From assembly GCF_004115265.2 (NCBI RefSeq), contig NC_046305.1:41822187-41886186 (forward strand): a stretch of DNA of 64,000 nt, read 5' to 3'. A program made the position numbers and the translations under genes. Below are positions 53,216-64,000 of the stretch, piece after piece. Under the pieces are notes generated by a model. That model saw only the letters and a program-made list of their open reading frames with translations. It searched no databases and was not told the DNA's origin. This DNA is from Rhinolophus ferrumequinum (Eukaryota; Chordata; Mammalia; Chiroptera; Rhinolophidae). Positions within the stretch are counted from its first letter, which is position 1. The number at the start of each line of letters is the position of its first letter.

Positions 53216-56010
53216 TTTTTAGAGAAAGGATTCATTCACTATAACAAGGTAAAATAAACGAAAAGGCAGCCAGAAAAATGAAGCGAAAGGAACATAAGGG
53301 AAGTAAAATAAACAATGTTACAGCCCTGACACTGCGGTAAATAACCTATGTGTAAGCGACTTGGTAAATTTAATCACAGTCTCTCTCACAGGAGATACGG
53401 AAACTTAGGGTTTTCCATTTTGAGCTCTAGGATGCACCTGAGATGTAAGAAGCACTACAGACAGTGATGTAGGACAAGGAAATGTGCCAGTGCAGCACGG
53501 AAGCTGGATGAAATGCAGGCAAGAGCTGTGTGGAGAGAAGGAGGCCCAGCTGGGACTTAACCTCAGTCCCAGAGGGCCTCCCTGGACAGAGGAGGTGGAG
53601 AAGGACCCACCAGGAGTGGGCGCTGGGTCATCTCTCAACCTAAACAGCAGTAGAGGCAGCCCTGCCTCTTCCTTTCCCTCATTATTTCTCCAGAGGGAGA
53701 TTGAGCTGCACCCCAACCTCACTTCTGGGCCCTGAAGAGCTGGGCAAGCAGCCCGCCTCCTACCCACGTATTCACACCCTTCCCTGGGGCCCCTCGCGCT
53801 CCCGGCAGGACGATAATCTGATGAATCTTCATTTCTTGATCTTTTTTGGTTTCCTTTCTTTGAAAAACCTGACCACACTGCAGTCCTGACTGATGCTTTG
53901 AAAACACCTCTTCCTATGAACTTGAGATGTAGGTGATAAAGAAACAAAGGGCAGAGGCTTGTTGTTTTCACCAGGGGCCTTTGCTCCTGGCACTGAAGTA
54001 ATATCACAGACAGGCAGATGTAAAGTCTGTTCTTGAGGCTTCCAGGCTGGGCTGTTGGGGCTCTAGACCAGTGGACAGGGGGCTACTTTCTGATAGCCAG
54101 ACAACCCAGCTGCCCTGGTTGCCCTGAGGGGCGGGGAGTTCCCTCCCAGTTGCTGCCAGGGTCCCACCTAAATGACACATGTCTAAAGTGCACAGGAGGC
54201 TTTCGCACTGGTAGGTGACTAGCGCTGCCAAGTTTCCTCTCAGTTGGGCCCACGATAAAGGCAGAGCTGGGCTGCCTGGTCCTGTAGCCCGCCCCGCCAG
54301 TATAGACGCTGAGCTCTGGGCAGGCCTGAGGCTGCTTCTCTCCAGAGGTGCTAAGAGGCTGCAGGCTGGGTGTTGAGTGTGTATGCCCCTCAGGCCCCTG
54401 CAGAGAGAGAGAGGGTTTCTGGGCTCCAGGCCTGGCAAGGCCTCCAAGACCTGCCGAGCGAGCCTCTCCTCATCGGTGCGTTGTTCAGATGTCCAGGGTT
54501 GTTGTGCTGGCGCCTGACATCTTGGTGGCTCTGACTTTCTTTTCTTGTTGCTGACGCCGAAAAACCAAGTGTTGGCAGCCAGCCAACACATGCGGGGCCT
54601 CGAGCTGGAATCCTTATATACATGATCGCATTTCAAATTTGGAACAATGTAAGCACGCTCACTAGCCCCCTTTTGCAGAGAAAGAAACTGAGACCCAGGC
54701 AGATTGAGTGGCCCGTCCAGAATCCCCAGCCTGTGGAATTAGGATAGGGTTTCTTCTCACTTCCAGGTCTGCTCCCCAACTTCTCCACCCTGCTCTGTGC
54801 CCTGTAAGCCCTGGGTACCCTTACTCTCTGCCTTGACCCCATGGGGAGCACCTACAGCATTCGAGAGCCAAAGAGGAGAGAGTTCAGGGAACTTATTTGC
54901 CGACACCCCTTGTGCATTGCGGGGTTGCCACAGTCTGGCTACATCCCTTAACTGCCACAGTTCCTGTCAGGTGGCCTTTTCCACTCTGACCAGTTCTTGT
55001 CACCTCCCCTGTCTCATGCAGCCTAACAATGGAACAGACTGTTGCTACTGGTCCAGGCTCCTGCATCCTTTTCTTGGCCCCTCCCTTACATTTGAGAAGA
55101 ATCTCTTTGTTGACTGTTTCTCAAATCCCCCAGTTTGAGGGTGCTGTCTGCTTCCTCCGGGACCCTGTCAGCTCATCAGCAAGGACGCTTCAGTCTGCTG
55201 AGTCATCACGGACTGAAGCTGGGGCCAAGTGTGTGTAGAGGGGTGACCCTTTCTAATTCCTGCTCTTCTCTCTGGCTCTGCTCATAACCGGCACCCCCCT
55301 CACCATCCCTCATCTGCCCACTTTGTCTCTTCCCCCCACCTGAGCTTCCAGATGTTTGGGGATGTTTAGGGAATGAGTGTCACGGCTAAGCCACTTCCAC
55401 CCCTACACAGAAACAGGGTGATTTCACATTACTGGGAGACTCCTTTTCCCTGGGGACTCTTGACCAGGAAAGTTCACCCACTCACCCACTCAGTCATGCA
55501 CTTGCAATGCAGAGGGGCTGACTCCCCACAGGCCCACTGCCAAGGGACCTGCATGTCACTTCCTCGAGGAGACTGTCCCTGGCCTTGGCCTAGGCGGGCT
55601 GCACACCACGTGCTCCCAGTGCATCCCGTCCCTCCTGATTTTGTAACATCCCTTGTCCACTGCCTACGTCCTCCACTGTACCCTCCACGCCCCCAAAGCA
55701 GGCACAGTATGTGTGCTGCCCACCATTGTATCCTTAGCACCTCTTTCAGTGCCAGGCACACAGTAGGGGTGCAACAATTTGTTCAATTGCAAAATGATCC
55801 TTCAATCAATACTGTACAGATTACTCCTCTTGTACCTTGGTGGTCACTGAGAGAGCCATGACCGCATGGCAGGCTGTGTCCTGGACCGAACATCGACCCG
55901 AGGAGTCGAGACTGGCCTGTCACCCCTGCTGTGCCTGGTGCTAATCGTGTGACTCTGACCAGTCTCTGAGCTTTAGAGGTCCCTCATCTGACAGATGAGG
56001 GACAATACTT
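53216..56010. other. Intergenic, GC-rich
   Basis: No gene recognised. A minus-strand MIR lies at about 54605-54745, and an L2-like end at about 55640-55800 ('cagtgccaggcacacagtag'). TGCTGAGTCA, the NF-E2/NRF2 core, is at 55196-55205. Two long minus-strand frames (53405-54007, 54004-54636) have no recognisable homology. Confidence 0.5.
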
Positions 56011-56710
56011 ATATGAGTTTCTATTGCTTCATAATAAATTATCATAAACTGAGCAACGTAAAACAGCACGTATTTGCTACCCAGTGTCTGTGGGTCAGGA
56101 CTCTGGGCCCAGCTTAGCTGAATCCTCGACAAGGTTGTAGTCAAGGTATCAGCCAGGGCTGGGTTCTCATCCAGTGGCTCTAGTGGGGATGGAACCCTTT
56201 CAGGCTCACCCAGGTTGTGCGCAGAATGTGTCTCCTTATGGATGTGGGATCGAAATCTTTCTGGCTGTTGGCTGGGGGTTGCTTTCAGTTCCTAGAGGCC
56301 TCCCACCGTTCCTTTCCATGAGGTCCTCCTCAAAGGCTGTCTCCGGACATGGCAGCTTACTTCTTCAAAGTCAGCAAGAGAGGACGTCTCTACACCAGTC
56401 TGTCAGCCAACCAGGTCTTTATAAAATAGTGCAATCATGGGAATGACATCCCACCACTTTTGCCAGTATTGGTTATATACTGGCATACTGGTCATTCTAT
56501 TGGTTAGAAAAGGTCACAGGTCCTGCCCACCTGCAAGGGGTAGGGATTACGTGAACATGAGGATACAGGGCTCGTGGCATCACCTTAGAGTCTGTCTTAC
56601 AGCACTAATCTCTGTCTCGTAGAATTCTTGAGAGCGTTAAGTGAAAGAATGCACAGAAGCATTTCACACAATGCCTGGCACTGAGTAAGAACTCAGAAAA
56701 CGTCATAAAA
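55935..56710 (+). repeat. MIR split by a later repeat (56012-56605)
   Basis: The MIR start ('ctctgagctttagaggtccc') runs to about 56011 and resumes at about 56610 ('gcatttcacacaatgcctgg'). The 590-bp insert between begins 'tttctattgcttcataataa' and contains 'tctgtgggtcaggactctgg'. It is the same unnamed old repeat type as at 51180-51680. Confidence 0.65.
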
Positions 56711-58770
56711 GGCAGCCTCCTTTTGTATATTGGTCCACAGGCCTCAATTTGCCCTGCTTCAGTCATTTACATCATCTGCGTGGATGCAGTTGAATTTGCA
56801 ATGTGGTATAAACTCAGGATTGGTAGGTGTTCTTATTACTATCATTAAAAGTTCTTGGAAGGTGAGGTCTGTATCTTACTAATTTTTCTAGCCTCTGGGG
56901 CTTAGCTTGTTGGGCTTAGTGTGTTGAGTTTACCTTGCCTATCCCATGAATGTTGAACCACAGAACCAACCAGAATAAGTTGAGTCCAGAGCTATAGCCC
57001 CAGGGGACACATGGTGGTTGGTGGGGAAGGAGAGAGCAGGCGCAGGTTGGATGGACAAGTGAAGAAGGCGCAGGAAGAGTCTTGGCAGGTAACAGTGTCC
57101 AGCCTGCTATGGGAAGCCCCACAGTCCTTGCTGCCATGTTTGCCCACTTCCCTCCAAGCTTTCTTTCCTTCTTACTATTTAATTCCCTTTCCATCAACCC
57201 TTCTGAGCAGGGTGTCCATAAGATCTGAGGATGGTGGGCTCTGCCAGTTCAAATGGGGGACAATACGGGTTCTTTCAGAGACAGACCCCCTGGAAGGGGT
57301 CAACCGCTGTCTCCAGGATGCAGGTTGAAAAGTCATGTCTGTCTCGTGCCTACTCATGCTTCTGGACTCTGCACTTTACATATTTTATTTCCTCTGTTGT
57401 TTCAATCTTCAAGGTGGATACACTGAAGCTCAGAGAGGGAAAGCGGGTCCTCCTGGTCACACAGCTGCTGGGTGGCAGAGTTAGGACAGAACCTAGGTAT
57501 CCTCAGCTACTCGTCCAGGATTTTCTCTCTGTAACACCCCTGCCACCCAGGCCTGGGGGCCACTGGTGTTGATAAGGCACACTTGCCTCAGTCCTAGCCT
57601 AGTTCTCTATACAGGGCACTCTGGCAACCCACACTTGCTCGAGAATCTTCTTTCCTTCCTCTATCCCGTCTTCCAGCACTTTCTCCCATCAGGGTGCTCC
57701 AGCCTCCGGCTGACTCTGCAGCACATCATTCACCCTCAGCCTGGCCCCATACCTGCCATGGCAGACAATGAGCATAGAGACCCCAAGCATAGAGATTCTT
57801 TCCCAGTAGACGCAGAAGCAGTTTGAAGCTTGCACATGTGAGCAACTGTTGCCCAAGTCTGATTGGCAGAAGATAAACCTGAAGGATCATTTCTATCATT
57901 TCCAGGCAGAGCCACGGTCCTGGAGTCTTTTCAAAAATGAAGAGGGCCACCTCAGCTGTGCAAGGTGGGGTGGTGAGCGAGGTTCTTGCCGGGATAGATT
58001 CACCTGTCAGGGGCAGGGTGGGTCCCTTTAAGGCAAGTTAGACAGGAAACTCCCCCACGCTGCTCAGGTAGAAAAGTCCAGGGGCCAGGATTGTAAGAGC
58101 TTCTAAAATCTGAAGCATTTTTAAGTCCCTTATATGGGATGATTTTGTTCGTCCCTGTGTGTTCCCTGAAGGATTTGGTGGTAAAACCCTTTAAAGGCAT
58201 GTGCTGTCTGAGTGATTTAAAAAACAACAACAAGCCTTAAAAAGAAAGCCATACAAAACCCAAAGCGACAACATTTTCTGCACAAATACATACATACAAA
58301 ATAAATAGCCGGGTAAAAGAGAGTGGGAAAAGAAGGGCAGCTGGGTGTCTGTGTCCGTTTTGCACCTAGATTAGGTCTGGGGAGGGTTGGAGCAGTTAGC
58401 CAGGACTAGGAGAAGCTGGCTGTGCCCCTGCAGGGGTGGGAGGCAGCCTGGGCTTGATTCAAGGTGCTGAGACTTTGTTAGCACTGGGGCCAGCTCTGGG
58501 AGGGCTCAGATGGGCTGGCATTACCCCAGCCTGGCTTCCAAGAAAACACCCTACAAGCGGGCAATGCCCCAGGGGTACAGCATGGTGCAGCCCAGCTCCA
58601 TCTGCTTCCTTGCATAAGTGGGAGTCATGATGGGCACCTCAGGGGCAGAAACTAGAAAAAGGGAGAGGACGCAACAGATACACACACCCCGTCCCTCGCC
58701 TACCATGGAACAGAGACTGCAGATCCCTAACCTCCTTGGGCCTGTGCCAGGGAACACTCACGGTCCTGAA
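56711..58770. other. Intergenic
   Basis: A minus-strand MIR fragment lies at about 57380-57505 ('tcacacagctgctgggtggc'). Nothing else was recognised. Confidence 0.5.
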
Positions 58771-58784
58771 GAATCACACGAAGC

Positions 58785-59155
58785 CCACCCAGTCACATGC
58801 AACCACCCACAAACACGTTCCATCACACACTGCCACTCGGCAGCATACAGATTCACACATCACTGCAGACAAGCCTGCACTTCCAGGCCAGGGCACAGTC
58901 ACACACAGTCACACACCTGCACACAGTGAGACTTGACCGCACACAGGCACACACACTCCCCCATTCATCTGCACGGAAGCACACACAACTAGACACTGTG
59001 ATACACAGGGATTCTGAGTCACACATGCGCACATCGCTGTACACGACCTCAGTCACACTCAACCACAGGCATCGGCACATGAGCACACACTGTCGGAGGC
59101 AATCGCACACCACTGCACAGGGTCACAGGCTGTCACAGGGGACATGCCATCACAG
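58785..59155 (+). repeat. CACA-rich degenerate minisatellite
   Basis: About 370 bp built from irregular units around TCACACA/CACACTG ('cacacacagtcacacacctg', 'cacaggcacacacactcccc'). It is too irregular for a microsatellite and has drifted from any single period. Confidence 0.75.
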
Positions 59156-60685
59156 GGCAGGCTGTGAATGGTGTTTTATCACACGCAGTGGGGGAGGGGA
59201 GGGGAAGCCTTGTTCTCTGAAATGGGGGTTGGTGAGGGCCTGGCTGTGACTGAGTCAGGGACAGGGGCATCCACTCGGGCCCTCAGACAGCCCACTTCCT
59301 GGTCATCCCTTTAGAGCGTCAGAGACTGGGCAGTTGTGCCCCCTTTCCTTTCCGCCCAGCAGGGCATTCCTGGGTCCTGATGCAGTCTCCTCGGCCTCCT
59401 CCTTCCCGCCCCTCTGGCCTCAGCGGGGCCGGGCTGGTGACAAGCTTGGACTGCAGTGAGTCAGCAGGAAAGGGCTCAGGGAATGTGAGTGGGTGACCAG
59501 CAGGGCCTGCACTTCCTGAAGCTTCCGAAGGAGGAGCGGCTGCCATTGATGGTGAGGGGCTGCACGATGGAGGTCCCCCACCCCGGGGGCAAAGAGCTAC
59601 AGGCATGGGACTAGGTAGTGGTGGCCCTTTCTCAGCCAACCCTGTGTGCGAGGAAGTAGATGTAAGGGGCCATGCTCCCTCCATAGGCTGAGCTCAGGCC
59701 TCCTTTATCTGCTGTGGACCTCTGCCCCCACGTGGTCCTCAGCCAGGCTGACCCCTCAGACAGCCCGGCAGCCCAGCACTGCACCCTGCTCTCCATCATC
59801 ACTGATTCATTCATTCATTCATCCAGCTATTTGTGGAGCCCCTATGACACCAAGATGAATAATCTGTGCCTTGCAAAGGGGAAGGTTACCTAAAAGATGA
59901 TTCCAGAGCAATGTGGACATGCAGGGACAGAGATGTACACATGCTCTTGTGGAAGCTGCTGGAGTCAGCTGTTTATGAGCGCTTGACCTCTAGCCCCAGC
60001 CAGGGGGACCAGGATGGCTGCTGATGGTGATGTCCTTCCCTCAGTGTGCTCCTGACTTCTGACCTTTCCCTAAAATAGCCAGGGGGTGCCCTCCCAGGGA
60101 AAGTACAATCGGGCAGGACTGTTAATAACAGAGCTATTTTCATTTTTCCAACAGAGTCAGGAAATTCCTTTTACCTATCTAAAGAACAAAATTTTTAGTG
60201 CCACGTCTGAAGGAAATCTTTCTAAAATGACTTCCTGCCTCCTACCACATGGCAAACTTCCCACAAGTGTTCTTCTTGCTGTTTCAGAGTTATTATCACG
60301 TACTCCCATTATCACGAGACCAGATATGGTGATCCTTGTTGGGCTCAGAGTAAGGGGTCAATAAATACTTACGGAAGGAACACACACTAACGAGTCCAGA
60401 CTTCTGGGCGGAAAGACTAGAAAGCAGGTGGTAAAAAGTACAGAACGCTCCCTTGTATGGGGCCTGGAGTATGACGGACTTTGCTCCTTGAATTCCACTC
60501 AAGAGAAGCAGGAGTCTTCCCGCCCTCCTTCCTTCTTTGCTTCTCCTCTTCTGGGCAGGGCACCCCATCCTCCCAACATTGTCTGCATCCTAGTCTCCCT
60601 TCAACCCCCTTTCCTGGAAGTCCCTAAACTTGAAGATAAGCACCAGCCCTTTTTCTTCTAATCCCTTCTAATCACTCCATGGAAA
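59156..60685. other. Intergenic, unassigned
   Basis: No gene recognised. A short (ATTC)n run lies at 59806-59821. Confidence 0.45.
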
Positions 60686-60689
60686 CAAG

Positions 60690-60872
60690 ATGTTAACAAA
60701 AATCAAAGCCACGGGAAAGTTACAGAGGCTCTGGAATCACCAAATCCTTATATCCTAATCAACCATCCATTTGAAAAACACAAATTCATCCCTGCCTCAC
60801 ATGCACAATACAATAAAAAAAATTCCAGATCGATGAAAAAATTTAAACATATAAAGAAACCACAGAAGTCAT

Positions 60873-60917
<45 letters not shown>

Positions 60918-61590
60918 TTTAATTTTCTTTATGGAAAAATGGACAAAACATATATATATATATAGAGAGAGAGGTATTTCACTGCAGTAAACTGGCCCCA
61001 TGTGGCAACACTCTGGAAAAAAAAAAAAAAACAAAGAAAAAGAAACCACAGAAGTCATGAAAGAAAACGTGGGTGGCCATTTTTTTGTTGTTATTGTAAA
61101 GTGGATAGAACCTTTCTAAGCAGAAAACCAGAAAAGCCTAATACATTGAACCACATAAAATTTGTAAAGTTCTGGACAACAAAAGCTCTCTCTATAAAGT
61201 CAAAACAGAAAGGAGAAGCTGGGGAAGATATTTGCAACAGATTAAACAAAGGGTTTGTGTCCCTAATCTACAAAGAGCTTTCACAAATCAATAGCAAAAA
61301 CGATAAACAACTCAATAGAGTAAGGAACAAAGGCCGTGAGCAGATAATCCGTAGAAGAATTATAATTAGTTAATAAGGGTATGAAAAGATGTTCACTCTA
61401 CTTTATAGTTTTAAAAAATCAAATTAAATTTATCAAGATGGCAAACATTAGAAAGATAGATAATATTTAGTATTGATAAGCTGGTGGGCATTTTCATAGG
61501 CTATATTGTTGGAAAGAGAAATGGGGGGAAAACCTTGTTGGAGGGTAATTTAGCAATATCTATTAAAGTCCGAATATGCAAATCCTTTGA
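60690..61590 (+). repeat. L1 ORF2-end/3' region, sense, first part
   Basis: Sense L1 text: 'gaagatatttgcaacagatt', 'ctaatctacaaagagctttc', 'taataagggtatgaaaagat'. A retro-insert at 60874-61038 interrupts it. The same L1 seems to resume at about 62755. Confidence 0.75.
60874..61038 (+). mobile_element. Young retro-insert of unknown source
   Basis: A 165-bp insert starts with about 20 TG units, continues with unique text ('ggtatttcactgcagtaaac', 'atgtggcaacactctgg') and ends in a long poly-A. Perfect 21-bp direct repeats flank it (60853-60873 and 61039-61059; core 'aaaccacagaagtcatg'). These are hallmarks of L1-driven retroposition. The source transcript was not recognised. Confidence 0.85.
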
Positions 61591-62605
61591 CATGCAGTTG
61601 CTTTTCTAGGAATTTATCCCAGAAAAAGGGTACATACTCACACCCCAGGATGCTCAGGCTGCATTTTTGGGAGTCAGTGTGAACTTGCTCCTTGTACACT
61701 TGTGTTACCCCCTTGGGATGCTGCATGCACAAGTGTGTGGGGTTTCCACGGTCCGGAAAACGCCCTTGTTCTTCTCTAAGCAGGGCCACGTCCAGCCCAT
61801 CCATCCTTAATGACTCTCATGAACCCCCATTGGTTACCTCCTCACTTCCCACTCCTCCCTCCTTTCCTTTTCCCAACCTCCTAATTTTTATTGGAAAACC
61901 CCTCTGACTTTGGGAAAGCCATCTGCACCTGAGCTCCAGAAGGGGAGCACATGGCCTAGACGAAGTCTGTCGGGACATCTCATCTCCCCACCACAATGAG
62001 TGTTCAGTGGTGGGCACATGAACTAAACTGATCCAATCAGGGTGCATCTCAGGAGTTTTGCTGGACGTCTAGGGCAAGCCTTTTTCTTTTTCTATGGATA
62101 ATGCCGTAAGTGGATGTGGGCCCTGAACTTCTCTAGCTCTTTTTTACTACAAGGAGAAAAATGAGCCTGTGGGCAAAGCTAAACCACATAGCAGGTCTGA
62201 GCCAAGAGAATCACAAAAAAATGAAACCAGAGTCTGATGATATCATGAACCCCTGGGTCAAACCACACCTGAATGCTACCCAGTCCCTGGGCTTTTCTGA
62301 CGCAGAAAACAATACATTCTCTCTATTGTTTAAGCCAGTCTGAGAGGAGGTGTTTGTGTGCTTGCAATGGAAGCCTTCCCACAAACACAGATCCCTGCCC
62401 CCTCTTAAACAACTGGGTTCCTTGTCTCTGTGAGGCTCAGCCTTAGAGAAAACAAAGGCCTATTAATTTTTCCTGGGAGCTAGGGATGCCCTGACTTCCT
62501 TCACCCAAGGCTTGATTGCTTTGGGTGATTGGGTGGTGTAAGGAAGAGAGAGAAAAATACATCCTCATCTTTGTGAGCCTCCTATAGCAATGTGAGCAAG
62601 TCAGA
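61591..62605. other. Intergenic with an unnamed old repeat
   Basis: About 61930-62400 resembles an old LTR-like mammalian repeat ('ctgatccaatcagggtgcat', 'ctctattgtttaagccagtc'). The family is not assigned. No gene was recognised. Confidence 0.4.
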
Positions 62606-62606
62606 T

Positions 62607-62752
62607 ACCGTGTTTCCCCGAAAATAAGACCTAACTGGAAAATAAGCCTTAGCATGATTTTTCAGGATGACATCCCTTGAACATAAGCCCTAATGTGTCT
62701 TTCGGAGCAAAAATCAACATAAGACTTGGTCTTATTTTCGGGAAAACACCGT
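62607..62752. mobile_element. 146-bp MITE with 25-bp inverted ends
   Basis: The left end 'accgtgtttccccgaaaata' matches, inverted, the right end 'tattttcgggaaaacaccgt'. The whole interior is short and noncoding. Flanks (gtcagat / gttagtat) give only an imperfect 8-bp duplication, which hints at hAT. Confidence 0.82.
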
Positions 62753-62754
62753 GT

Positions 62755-63175
62755 TAGTATCTCACTGAATTATCTCAGCACATTTGTTTCAGCTAAAAAA
62801 TTAGAAAACAACCCAAATGCCCATCAATAGGTTAACAAACTAATCATGGTCCATCCATACAGTGGATTCCTCAGCAGCCTTTAAAAAGATGGAGAAAACG
62901 CTACATGTACTGCCATGAAAGGCACCCAAAATATATCATTTATTGAAAAAAATAACAGGTTGAAGAACACAATGTATAGTATAGTTCCAATTTCACTTTT
63001 AAAAATATTAGTATGGTTCCATCTGACTATAGAAAGATCTGGAAGATTGCTTTATACAACAAATTTTTTATTACCTCTGGAGGCTAGGATTCTGAAGAAT
63101 TAGCATTTTCTATTTTTCCATGTCTTTATTGAAATTTTATGGTGTTAAAAAAAAAATAAAGATTTTTTTCTAAAG
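62755..63175 (+). repeat. L1 3' end, sense, with poly-A
   Basis: Typical sense L1 text: 'aaacaacccaaatgcccatc', 'gtccatccatacagtggatt', ending in an A-rich run at about 63148-63160. It may be the second half of the L1 at 60690-61590. Confidence 0.75.
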
Positions 63176-63479
63176 TATTTGTAGTCCTGGGCTCTGGTTT
63201 TTAGCTCATTTCCTTTTGTGGCAGTAACGGGAGGCCTCAAGGGAGCTGTCATTGCTTGAGTGTGCAGGCCATCATCCCCACTCCTCCCAGAAACTCCAGG
63301 CCTATCCTGTTTGCCGGTCCATACAAGACACTTCCAGGGCCGGCAGGGCCTTGGGGTCAGCGCCATGTGCTCAGTTGTCCTTACCCTGGTGTGTGGTGAG
63401 ATTTAACACAGATAAAAGAGGAGAAGCTGGAGAAGCAGAGGATGGAGTGATGCGGTCACAAGCCAAGGAATGCTGGCAA

Positions 63480-63700
63480 CCTGCAGATGCTGTAAGAGGC
63501 GAGAAATGGATTAGATCGTCCCTTAGGGTCTCTGGAGGGAGCAGAGCCCTACTGATACATTGATTTGGGCCCAGTGACAATGATTTTGGACTTCTGGCCT
63601 CCAGTACCATGACTGAATAAATTCCAGTTAAGCCCCCAAGCTCATGATAATTTGTTATAGCAGGCCACAGGAAACTACTACAACAGCTCTAGAAAATGAG
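63480..63700 (+). repeat. MaLR (MLT1-type) LTR fragment
   Basis: Old solo LTR fragment of the ERVL-MaLR group, recognised from 'ttggacttctggcctccagt' and 'ataatttgttatagcaggcc'. It is a degraded fossil with no internal region visible nearby. Confidence 0.75.
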
Positions 63701-64000
63701 GCTTGCTTGTGGTTGTACAGATGTCCTTCCCTGCTGATTCACTCCCTGACTACGCACTGCTCAGGCAGAAAACAAAACGAGGTTGCTTTCTCTAGACACC
63801 ATTGAGAGGGCCTCAGAGATATCCAATGTGCTCTGGCACATGTGACGCGGGGATGTGAGCCCACCCTTGGTTCTCCACTAGGCTCCGGCGGGGTGGGAAG
63901 CCAGAGGGATTGCCTAGCAACCACACAAGCATGGCCAGGCTCCCCACTGTGCCCTGATTTCTCCTCAGAGCAAGTACATGCCTGTATTGTTAGAGTGCAG
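63701..64000. other. Intergenic, unassigned
   Basis: No feature recognised in the last 300 bases. Confidence 0.4.

Overview
The window is mammalian nuclear DNA. It has GT-AG spliced genes, a CpG-rich promoter, MIR, L2 and L1 debris, CA/TG microsatellites and one processed pseudogene. The young repeats are tRNA-derived SINEs of a bat type, with heads like 'GGCCGGCCCGGTGGCTCAGG' and tails like 'CCCCAATAAAATCTT'. A piggyBac and a mariner DNA transposon are also present. A bat is therefore the most likely source, perhaps of the horseshoe-bat group; the order is fairly firm, the family is a guess from memory of SINE sequences.

Gene order matches human 1p13.3. GSTM3 (mu-class glutathione S-transferase) lies on the minus strand at 2.5-5.5 kb, with all eight coding exons readable. 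EPS8L3 (EPS8-like actin/signalling adaptor) is also on the minus strand, with 18 coding exons between 12.5 and 22.0 kb and probable 5' noncoding exon sequence up to about 24.04 kb. From 24 to 64 kb, upstream of EPS8L3, I found no functional gene; this fits the long gap before CSF1 in other mammals.

Region by region. 1-2.5 kb: an old L1 split by two SINEs. 2.5-5.9 kb: GSTM3, with a hAT-type MITE in intron 3 and a TATA/GC-box promoter. 5.86-10.51 kb: a complete-length but broken piggyBac element, inserted about 325 bp upstream of the likely GSTM3 start site and itself invaded by SINEs, an L1 tail and a mariner. 10.5-12.2 kb: MIR debris. 12.2-24 kb: EPS8L3. 24-47 kb: GC-rich intergenic DNA with MIR, L2, L1 and SINE fragments and TG/CA tracts. 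48-49.3 kb: an LDHB processed pseudogene. 49-64 kb: older repeats, a CACA-rich minisatellite, a young retro-insert of unknown origin inside an L1, a short palindromic-ended MITE and a MaLR LTR fragment.

The two genes share strand and neighbourhood but not pathway: GSTM3 conjugates glutathione to electrophiles, EPS8L3 is an adaptor. The most notable points are the nested transposons just upstream of the GSTM3 promoter, a possible alternative exon of EPS8L3 ahead of its SH3 domain, and a small retro-insert with perfect 21-bp target duplications at 60.9 kb. I did not find a clearly new multi-gene system.
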